Assembly (NCBI GenBank): GCA_038049695.1
Contig: CP142453.1
Span: 130,211,001-130,275,000 of the forward strand
Length of the DNA: 64,000 nucleotides
Reading direction: 5' to 3'
DNA from: Cinnamomum chago
Taxonomy: Eukaryota > Streptophyta > Magnoliopsida > Laurales > Lauraceae
The position numbers and the translations under genes are program-made. The notes under the pieces are model-generated. The model worked only from the letters and a program-made list of their open reading frames with translations. It made no database searches and was not told the DNA's origin. This document shows, one piece after another, positions 55,387-64,000 of this stretch (the first letter of the stretch is position 1; each line of letters starts with the position of its first letter).

Positions 55387-55508
55387 CTTCGATGGAGAGC
55401 TAAATGAGGAAACAAGAGCAGGAGAAGAAAAGCACGCTAAAACGAAAAAGAGGAAATGTTAAGAGCAGAGAGAGGACCGATGACAGAAAACTACACCAGC
55501 GAGTGTTG

Positions 55509-56435
55509 CATTTATAATGGAGTGTGGCTATCTACACACTGCACAAGTCCCTCCACACCCTGCAATTTTTAAAAAAAAATTAAAATTAAAAAAAATCCCC
55601 AAACAACCCCTCTCCCTCTCCCTCTCCTCCCCTATCTCTCCTTCCATATCCCCGCCGGCCGGCCGGGCCCTCCACCCTTCTCTCTCCCTCTTCCTCTCCT
55701 TCTCCTTCTCCCTCTCTATTTCCCTCTCCCTGCTCGTCGCCGGCCGCCGGCCGTCCACCCTTTCTCCTTCTCTCTCCCTCTCCCTCTCCTTCTCCCTCTC
55801 TTTCCCTCTCCCCGCTAAACCCTAAACCCTGCTCGTCCCCAGCCGCCGCCAGAGCCACCATCTCCCTCTCCCTCTTTCCTTCTCCCTCTCCCCCTCCCCC
55901 TCCTTCTCCCTGTCTCGCAGCCCACCTCCGCGAGCAGGTGGCGAGACAGGGAGAAGGAGGGGGAGAGGGAAAGAGGGAGAGAGAGATGGTGGCGTGGGCG
56001 GCGCCGGGGACGAGCAGGAGAGGGAAATAGAGAGGAAGAAGGGAGAGGGGAGAGGGTGGGCGGCCGGCGATGATCAGGGAGAGGGCTCAGTCGCAGGCGG
56101 AGAGGTCGGGCCAGCGGCAGAGGACGGAGGGGAGGAGGTCGATCCGGAGTGGGATCCGACTGCGTGGAAGGGTTTGCAGACGAGGGAGGGTGGGTGCAGA
56201 GACCTGGGAGCAGGAGAGAGAGGGAAGGAGAAGGAGAGGGAGAGGGAGGGAGCTGGGTTGGCGCAGGCGGCGGCTGGCTTGGTCGGCACCCAAGGGTGGC
56301 GGCAGGTGGGGCTGTCTGAGCAGGTATAGAGGGGGAGAGGGATAGTTTAGGATTTTTTTATTTTTAATTTTTTTTTTAAAGAATTACAGGGACTTTTGCA
56401 GTATGTACATGTAGGTAGCATGACTCTTTATAATG
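55509..56435. mobile_element. CT/GA-rich foldback element (927 bp)
   Basis: Imperfect terminal inverted repeats of about 100 bases: the left end CATTTATAATGGAGTGTGGC and the complement of the right end, CATTATAAAGAGTCATGC, followed on both sides by AAGTCCCT, an A/T-rich run and CCCTCTCC. The inside is CT-rich to about 55920 and GA-rich after about 55945, with the perfect core CTTCTCCCTGTCTCGC and its complement around 55900-55965. This gives one large hairpin with a polypurine/polypyrimidine stem. The structure suggests a Mutator-like or other foldback element, but no clear target duplication was found. Open frames in it are low-complexity artefacts. Confidence 0.65.
55511..55518 (-). promoter_or_regulatory. 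probable TATA box of the REC8-like gene
   Basis: On the - strand CCATTATAAATGC lies about 125 bases upstream of the ATG at 55386, so a transcript would start near 55485 with a leader of about 100 bases. The box lies in the terminal repeat of the foldback element. Position and sequence fit a core promoter; there is no direct proof. Confidence 0.5.
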
Positions 56436-58190
56436 AGATGATCATAGTTTGTTATTGATAAAATGACGGGTTTGCCCCTATCAAAATTGACAGATGGCAG
56501 GCTGTAGGGTCCACCAGCTGGGCCCACCCAATCCACGGTCAGGAGTTTAAGCTATCTGCGTGATGAATTTGGCGCTAGGTCCCACTTGGAATGGCCTATG
56601 GCTTGAATAATACGTCTACCGTTGAATTATTTGGATGGTGAAAATGTGGTTTATTGTTGAAATCTACTTGCAGTTGTGTGTGTGGAATGGCTGGGCTCCA
56701 TTGTTTTCTGGATCTAAACCAATCTATTAAACATGGTCCGCACATATAAGGAGAATAAGGCAGGGCCATGTGTACGTAGGATGGTTGTTGCATCAAATGT
56801 TGGTGCGGAGAAATGATGATCAGATTTGCTAATGGGTGTGAATCTGGCTTAGGTTCAGTCAGGAATGGGGATCCTGGTCATATGGGCAGCCCGAATTCAA
56901 GCGTAGGGGGAGCAATGAATTCTTATTAGGTTCATGCTGTTTATTACGCTCATTCCCTAATGTTTTTCATATATATATTATATACTAGGATGATAATCTT
57001 ATAATTTTATTATAAAGCAATTTTCATCCAGGACCCTGAGATCTACTCGTCCAAGTCAAGGTGAATCCCCCTTTTAGATTAATCCTCACCACGAGAACCG
57101 ATCAGAAAGTCCAGCCAATTTTTTTTTCCTATTCCTTTTTAAATACTTTGCCAGAAGATAACAAGATTAATGTTGTACAACACTCATGTCTTACACCCTT
57201 ATATGGACACATCCATGAGTACCACCCTTTTCATCACATGTGGGACTTTCGACAATCAATCTAAGTACTACACGCTCATCACCATCCCATGAATCGGAAA
57301 GAGCCCAAATTTGAGTCCCATCTAACTATTTTTACCTTCTTATATTAAAATAAAAATGACTGATGTGCTCTACTTTAAAGATACCTAGACTGATGTGCCA
57401 CACACTTGTGAGTGGAAGGAGCGGTACCCAGAGTGGGTGCACCGAGTGAAAATCCAGTCTACTTCAAAATGAAGCATTGAGACTGTAGATGAATTGATGA
57501 GTATGAGTGCAGTCCCGATAACGCATCATGTGTTAGAAAGTGATGTTTTTTTAACGCCATAATGTTAGGGCTGCCTATAGCTTAACGAGCAAATTTTTTT
57601 TTTTTAAAGCTAAACCTTTTGTAAAATTAATAATAAAGTACCCTGGTCTGGGAGATGCAAGATGTTCAAATGACATAAATCCAAAACCTAAAGCTTAGAA
57701 GCCTAAAAACAAAAGGCTCATAAAAATTAAAAAAAAAGCACAACATGGAGTGGGCCCGGCCTATTCTCTATATTAGCTTTACAATGAAATATCGGCGCAT
57801 GAATTAGACATGCAAAACTAAATGGGGTGGGGTTCGTTGTCCAGAGGATATTCTCATGTCTTCATGGAAACGAGGGGCCACAAGGGAAATAAGAAAGGAT
57901 TTATCTGACGAATCATTGCTCCTCTTTCCCATGAATTCTGAATGCATGGAAAGGGACAGGCCGTCTCGTTGGAACGGGTAGAAAGCCCGGCCCAATCCGT
58001 TCCAAGTCCGAAAATATAAGACTTCTAAAAAAACTAAATCTAAAGGGCTAGGCTTTGACAATATATTTAAAAGTCCGGCCGAAATGGAACTGGAACTGGA
58101 CAGAAACAACTCAGCCCTTCAAGCCCGGCCCGGCTTGCTGCAAAGTCATTTTATAATTATTATTTATATATTACAGAAATTGCTCCTCAC
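56436..58190. other. intergenic stretch with GC-rich repeat remnants
   Basis: No gene was recognised. Phrases such as GGGTCCACCAGCTGGGCCCACC near 56507 recall the GTGGGNCC array at 22840. At 57955-58140 there are AAGCCCGGCC and AGTCCGGCCG blocks that look like a decayed hAT-type small element. Confidence 0.5.
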
Positions 58191-58369
58191 TAACAGTAAA
58201 AAACGGCTAATTAGGTTTTAACTAATCCTATATTACTTTAACTTGACTCATATAGGATACTCATTCTCATTCATTTCTATTGATTTTCTGATTTTTTTTA
58301 CTTTTACAGGCAAAGAGAGAGAGAGGGGTTTTAACCGTTCCTACATTACTTGACTCATATAGCCTCTAG

Positions 58370-58722
58370 GATACTCATTCACTTATATTGATTTTCTATT
58401 GTTACCGGCGAAAAAAAAAAGTTTTTAACTCTGTCATATTGCTTGTTGCATTGCAATGCCGGTCCCAAGCCTGGAAAAAATGAGGGTTTGAAGTCCGGTT
58501 CACACCAGGTGTCTGGTTACAGTAGGAATAATTAGAAAGTGTTTTGCTTATGTCTAGGATCGGGCTAAGCCCTATCCCAGCCCGGGCCCGTACTGTATGG
58601 GATTTGATGTAGGCCCGTTCAATTTAGGGCTGAAATTAGAGAACACTCGGTTGGTCTGTCCTATTTTCGGGACGGGATTGGACAACCCAAGCCCAGGCCC
58701 GGCCGGCCCGTTGACAGGACTA
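58370..58722. mobile_element. second copy of the GGCCCG-rich small element
   Basis: Opposite in orientation to 37069-37416. It shares the TAGGATACTCATT end, TTGATTTTCTA, GCAATGC, and the GC-rich end with GGCCCGTTGACAGGACTA. A further partial copy of the TAGGATACTCATT end lies at 58253. No target duplication was found, so limits are approximate. Confidence 0.5.
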
Positions 58723-58915
58723 GAGTCGGAGTCCTCTATTTGGACAAACACGTACTGCCAGTTGCCCGATGATTGCTGTATAAAGTAAACCGGTCCCACA
58801 ACAACCCAAGTCGTTGTTTTTCTTTATCTTACTATTTTTATTCCATCTTGATCCCATTTGCCTACGTGTCTCCTTTTTCCTGGACAAAAAATATCCCATC
58901 GAATACGACTTAAAC

Positions 58916-59348
58916 CAAGGGGTGTACACGGATTGGATTGGTGCGGATTGGGACCAATCCATTACCTACGGATTGACGGATTCGGAATCCGTCACCAATC
59001 CATGGCTGTTAAAATCCAATCCGATCCAATCCGTAGAGGACCAAATCGGATTGGATCGGATCGGATTAATCCGATCAATCTAATGTTAAAAGAAAAATAT
59101 CAAACATGTTGTTAAAAAATTATATTTTGACCCATATTTTTTTTTCTTATTTTATATTTAGACATCTTAATTTATATTTAGACCCCTTATATTTTTTTTA
59201 TTTATACTTAATGTCAACGGATCGAATTGGATTGAATCCACAGATTGAGGGTGGAATCCGCCACCGATCCGTTGCTAACGGATTGCCAAATTCTCAATCC
59301 GTCACCAATACGTTTACCCTCGAATCGACGGATTTTTTGTGCACCCCT
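58916..59348. mobile_element. hAT-type MITE (433 bp)
   Basis: Exact 8-bp duplications ACTTAAAC flank it (58908-58915 and 59349-59356). The ends are CAAGGGGTGTACACGG and the complement of TTTTTTGTGCACCCCT, like the CAGGGGTG ends of hAT elements, with two extra bases at the left. The interior repeats CGGATTGG/CCAATCCG many times in both orientations. Confidence 0.85.
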
Positions 59349-60268
59349 ACTTAAACCCTCCAAGGCAGGGGCATTTCCGTCAATCAATTGAAAACCCTCT
59401 CTCTCTTTCCTTCTTTCATACAGAGCGCAGAGTCGCAAAAGCTGCAGAAATTACAGTGGCTTCATCACCAAAAGATCAGCGAAATCCCAATGCAATTACT
59501 TTCCCTTTTACTAAATGTAGAGGGTTTTCAGTTTCTTTTAGCAGTAAAAAAGAATCTCATTTATGTGGATTTTTCTATTATGGTGTGCTGTATTTTTCAC
59601 TTTCCTGCTTAAGAGACTTCCACTCTTTTACGGCTGTACATGTGCTATTCTTTTATGGCTATTGTATTAAGTAGAGTACTATTTCTTTCAATCCATCCAT
59701 GTACAGAGATTTTGAATTAACAATTACTTTCAAGGGAGGAAAATAACAATTATTTTGAATTAGCAGCAGGAAAATGAAGTCTGCGTCACTCCAACTTCCA
59801 TGAAAAAGGCTCAATTTCACACTGATGGTGCTTGCTCATTTCAGGTAGTTCTCTGATGTTTCCATTTCTTTATTAATATTTGCACACTACATTCTGATAA
59901 TTTCAAACAGATGGGCTTATTTTTGTGTTTTGGAAGTTCAAAAACAGTGGGCTTTTGTGTTAACATATCTGATTGTAATCCATTCCGCAGGAGAGTAGTC
60001 TGATGAAAAGGTTAAAACAGCCAATGGCAGTCTGCAGGTAGCTGAAACAGAGAATCATAATAATATGATGGTGTTTCCTTCATTTTCATGGTGCATCTGA
60101 AAAGTGACTAACCCAAGAGTGACACGTGTGGGGACGTTCATGTGGACCAATAACGGCGATCGCATGTGCCCAGGTGGAGGACCTCCTTTTGGTCCCCACA
60201 CCCACTTCCGCTTCGTCTGCCACGTAGTCTCCCAATCCCTTCCAGCTACCTGCTCTCCTGCTAAAGCC
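59349..60268. other. unassigned stretch
   Basis: Short frames only. A CT-rich block (59396-59415) followed by AGAGCGCAGAGTCGC resembles a 5' leader, but no exon follows with confidence. A G-box-like ACACGTGTGG lies at 60123-60132. Confidence 0.4.
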
Positions 60269-60407
60269 CTACCCAACATAAGGACCGTTGCAGTCTCTTG
60301 AGAGCAGGAGCAACAGCACCATAGCGATCACAGCAACGATCATCGGGCTCTGGCTGGCCAAGGAGATAAAGCTGCCAATCGCTCTCTGAGACCACTGCCA
60401 CGTCTTT
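60269..60407 (-). other. possible last exon of a membrane protein
   Basis: On the - strand, after TGTTAG (a usable acceptor), the frame reads KTWQWSQRAIGSFISL ... QSP, then a run of about 14 hydrophobic residues (MIVAVIAMVLLLLL) and a short polar tail, ending at TAG 60271-60269. A hydrophobic segment followed by a short tail is the plan of a tail-anchored protein. I do not recognise the family, and no other exon was found upstream (to the right). Confidence 0.3.
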
Positions 60408-61660
60408 CTAACAGCGTATCATGTATCAGAAATATATGATCTCTCTCACTCTCTCCTTTCTGTTTTTTCAAGTAGGTAGTCACGCGCATAAAACATCAAT
60501 GAAGCGGCAGTAATTTGACAGATTCTCACTGTTTGTTGCGGAAAGTTTAAAAGAAAAAAAAAAAATGAGTTAGGGTAAAATACACGGCACTTAGGCTTAG
60601 GTATATTGAACATAAACATTTGATTACGCTAATAGAAACTTCATATATGAACTCAATTCAAAGCTTTCTTTTGATATTACGTGTAGTTTCTTCTGTTTAA
60701 CATGCGAATTTAGGGATGCTTATTGAATATTGATGGGTCCACTTAGAGACACTAATTGGATGACAGGCGTGTTGTTTTTTTTTAATTATTATAAAATCGT
60801 GAATTTCTTCCAACAAACAAAAACCTAGCCACAGGGGCTTCATGGTCCAAGTTATTTTACATACCTACTTGTTTTTTGAAAATTAGAGATCCACTAATTT
60901 AAAATGTCAGTACTGGATTCTTTAAAAAAATTAGTTAATTGGGTAGAGGATCAAATGACACTTGGGTAACAACCCTATCCAGCTATTCTGTCGGTATGGC
61001 TGGCATTTGCTCGATTTGCCACGCTAAAATCACTTCACTCTTTATTTATGGATGGTGCACCAAAATGTACTCTAATTAGAGTTTATATAGCATTGTATTA
61101 ATCCACGAGCTGCAAAGGCCTGTGATAAGTCTAGTCCCAAAAAAATAAAAAAATATGAGATTTTCTTTAAATTATTAATGGAAAAATAAATTTCTAGTCC
61201 AAGCACGTGCCTTACGTACTTTCATTTTCAGCGATCATGTTTTATGTGTAAGCCTTACTAAGGGAATAAATAGGAAAAAATACTTCAAAAAAACTCAATT
61301 CAATTGCACAAGGTTGAGATTGAGAGATGAATAGAACAGTTATTTTTAAATTATTTTGTGGGCGTTTAACTAAATTTACTATATTATGAAGAAAATAAGA
61401 ACAAAAATTTATTAGTGCCAACTTGAAAATGTATTAAGATGAGATAATAATAGTTAGGCTTGTTCTATCCCTCCCAACCATTGGATTGGAGATGATCATA
61501 TCATGAAGAATTGACATATAAATCATTTGAACATCTCCTCCTCTTCAAATTTCATCATCAAGTTTAAATCAACCGATCAGAGTAAAATTTTCAATTTAGC
61601 ATATTTTGATTTCACAGTCTACATGGTGGTATCTCACGATTTAGCATATTTTGATTACAT
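60408..61660. other. AT-rich intergenic stretch
   Basis: No gene, RNA or element was recognised. Confidence 0.5.
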
Positions 61661-62897
61661 AGTCTATATTGTGGTCATCTCACCGATTGGAGCACCACAT
61701 GTTTCTCATTATACAAGGGATGTATAAGTTGGCACATGTTCAACATTTAGTCCATCCAATAGTGGTCATATCGGTGATTAGAGCACTATTTTTTGTGTTC
61801 CTCATTACATGTGGGTGTTAGGGTTTTATCAACAATGTGGATTGTATAAGTTGGCATGGGCGGACCCATGTGTTATGGGGTGGGGGCTCAACTTAAAAAA
61901 TGCCCATAAGGGCTTAAGGCCCGTATGGCCCAGCCCCCACTCAAATGAGACCAAAGTCCCCATTCTCGTTCCCTAATTCCAAAAGACCTACTCGACTCTC
62001 CATCTTTCTCTGTCAATAAATACTCTTGTTTTTACTTAATAAGGTTTTGCATCTCTATAACCCATTAAAAGTGACTAAAATATCCCTTCAAACTCTTCCT
62101 TGAAATCGATAATATAAATTTCAAAACCATGGACTGCCGTAGCATTTTCTAATCGTAAAAGAAATATTCTTTTTGCTTAAGACAACTTTAATACTTGTAA
62201 CTCTTAGTTTTATTTCTCTCAATTTATGAAATCTTTATTTAAAAAAAAAACTTGACAATGGAGAAATTATTGATGTGTATATTTTTTTTTCTAATGAAGG
62301 GTGCCTTAGATCTTTTCCCTCATTTTTTATTGATGACATGAGGAAAAGCCTCATTTTTTTTACTAAGAGTGTCTTAAATTTTGATTGATGCGTGTATTTT
62401 TATGGTTATGTCCATGCATAATGATTCAAATGGAGTGGTCTACTTATTTGTTTTCTTTGTTCTTGAAATTGATTTTTTGAGAATTAAATGGTTTTGACTA
62501 AATGAATATATCTATTTAAACCAAATTTATCTAGGCTAAAATTCTACTCTAACTATTCTTGTTTAGACCATTGAGTGTATATTGGAGTGTGCATTTCTAT
62601 GATTATTGGGCTTCAATAGGATATTGACGCATTTCATATCCTTCTCCATTATTTTCCAAATACATTTTTTCTTGTGTCATTATTAATGTGAATAAAATAC
62701 AATAGAATAATAATTGAGTTTTTCGATTCATTATCATGAGCCCCCCTCAAATGAAAATCTTGGGTCAGCCACTGTAAGTTGGCACATGTTCAACATTTAG
62801 TCCATCCAATGGTGGTCATCTCGGTGATTGGAGCACTATTTTTTTATGTTCCTCATTACATGTGGGTGTTAGGGTTTTATCAACAATGTGGATTGTT
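61661..62897. repeat. 121-bp tandem repeat split by a hAT element
   Basis: 61726-61846 and 62775-62897 are about 93% alike (TAAGTTGGCACATGTTCAAC ... TTTTATCAACAATGTGGATT). 61661-61725 is a shorter, older third copy (GTGGTCATCTCACCGATTGG). A hAT-type element sits exactly at the junction between the two good copies. Confidence 0.85.
61855..62774. mobile_element. hAT-type non-autonomous element (920 bp)
   Basis: Target copies TAAGTTGG at 61847-61854 and 62775-62782. Ends are CATGGGCGGACCCA and the complement of TGGGTCAGCCACTG (CAGTGGCTGACCCA), followed on both sides by a GGGGGCTC block. No transposase was recognised. Because the target is also the start of the tandem repeat unit, the duplication could partly reflect the repeat; the terminal repeats support insertion. 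Confidence 0.75.
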
Positions 62898-64000
62898 CAA
62901 AGGTGAGCTCCAAATATTAAAATACAAATATGACAGTTTGGAGAATATGAAAAATAGATGATATTGAGAGAGGAGAGAGAGAGAATGACTATAGCAAAAT
63001 ACATAAATTTTAGGGGATATTGATTGCGAGTTTAGGAGATAGAGGATATGGATAAAGAGACTTTTAGAGAAAAAATTGTGACTTGCAGATATGTGTTTTT
63101 TGAACATATTTATTTTGAAAGTAGAATTGTTGTGTTACTGACGTTGCACTCTCTACACCGTCCCTCCCCATTGCTTTAACATTCTTGTAGCATTTGTGAT
63201 GGTAGTTTGGTATGCAGTACCAATTGTTTCATGGCGATACGAAGCATTTAAAAGTATTTGGGTATGAAAGCCATTATGTTACAAATCTCTTCCTACAAAT
63301 TAAAATAGGAACTCTTGTATTCAATTCTAAGCTAATTTTTTAAAGTTCCTATTTTTTTTTAACATGGAGTCATTAAACTTGTAGGCCACGGTTGAAGAGG
63401 TTAGGGGCATGGGTTTGGGGTCAAACTTGATACTTGGGGTGGTCTAACATAGATCTTTCCACCCCCCAGTCCTATCCCCAAATGGGCCCCACAAAAAAGT
63501 TCTCATATATATAAAATGTGAGAACTAGTTCTCACTTGAATATTACCATTTAAGGAAGGAACTTAAATACATCTGTAATTGTGAATGTTTACCTTTACCT
63601 TTATATATGTTTATCCATTAAAAAAAATTTGAAACTAAGGAGCCTTATCATTATTTTTTCCTTTCTTAATAGAACCTTAAGGAGGCATGCAATTGAAGTT
63701 CTTTTTGTTTAATGGTTGAAAGTGGGAGTCATATGAGTTAGAAAAGGTCAAAAATATTAAATTAAGGGATTCTTTTTTTCTTTTTTGATTTTCTGATCAA
63801 ATTTACAGTGTTCTATTATGTGTTTGTACATTTACACCTTTCCAAATGTGAACAAGGGCAACCTACAAGTCCAACTTCCTAGATGTGAGCAAGGGTGAGT
63901 CCTCCAAACTTAACATATCAAACTTGAAGTCTTTCGTAGTTAGCTTATAATTAATTTAATATTTATTTGTTATATATATGTTTTTATATGTCGCCTTACA
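62898..64000. other. AT-rich intergenic stretch to the window end
   Basis: No gene or element was recognised. A short GA tract lies near 62969-62983. Confidence 0.5.

Noticed and set aside
55817..55830. Telomere-like AAACCCTAAACCCT
   Set aside because: Only two units; such short motifs occur by chance and in many plant leaders.
33000..56000. One Helitron carrying all gene fragments
   Set aside because: No TC...CTRR ends or terminal hairpin were found by eye, and the mirror arrangement is not a Helitron trait; kept only as a hypothesis.
55517..56345. Overlapping open frames of 70-110 codons on both strands
   Set aside because: They are products of CT/GA low-complexity sequence (Leu/Ser/Pro or Glu/Arg/Gly runs) without domain content.

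Overview
The window is nuclear DNA from a flowering plant. The evidence is Ty3/gypsy elements of the plant-specific Tat/Retand type, L1-type LINEs with endonuclease, reverse transcriptase, zf-RVT and RNase H parts, hAT elements with 8-bp target duplications, and intron-split fragments of plant genes: an SBT3-like subtilase, a plant-type hexokinase, vacuolar ATPase subunit A, and a REC8/SYN1-type cohesin. Base composition is AT-rich outside the elements. There is no grass-like GC pattern; a woody dicot or magnoliid is possible, but the species cannot be named. No tRNA, rRNA or CRISPR array was seen.

Layout. 1-2131 is the 3' end of one Tat element (+ strand). 2480-13400 is a complete Tat element on the - strand with 703-bp LTRs and an ACTAT target duplication. 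The two lie tail to tail. Both carry an antisense, intron-containing extra gene between pol and the 3' LTR. The larger element sits just upstream of a subtilase exon, so it landed in an intron of a subtilase gene (exons at 13434, 13980 and 18029, + strand). That gene also holds a small palindromic MITE and a LINE fragment. 19864-21986 is a solo LTR. 22.2-32.5 kb is a field of decayed repeats: a diverged GTGGG-type array, a dead hAT transposase, a possible second LTR, a LINE tail inside a 130-140 bp tandem array, and a gag fragment.

34.5-44.2 kb is the most unusual part. A hexokinase pseudogene is followed by a truncated V-ATPase subunit A pseudogene (38965-40653) flanked on both sides by long inverted repeats. 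Each inverted repeat is built from a VHA-A end plus a different part of a subtilase gene: the C-terminal fibronectin-like domain on the left (centre about 38335) and the peptidase S8 exons on the right (centre about 42327). 44199 to about 52115 is a degenerate + strand LINE with a Harbinger-like and a hAT-type element nested in it. Further subtilase exons on the - strand (52178-52892) and a third palindrome (52909-53502) made of subtilase-intron-like sequence follow.

54591-55386 (- strand) holds the first six exons of a REC8/SYN1-like gene, including a 20-nt microexon. All splice sites are intact and the frame is open, but no later exons were found. Its probable TATA box lies in the end of a CT/GA-rich foldback element (55509-56435). 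The rest (56.4-64 kb) is AT-rich intergenic DNA with several small non-autonomous elements, two of which have 8-bp target duplications, and one possible last exon of a membrane protein.

Apart from the REC8 5' exons, no gene here looks intact. The main story is a gene-poor region where inverted duplication has repeatedly copied parts of a subtilase gene, and where transposons nest several levels deep.
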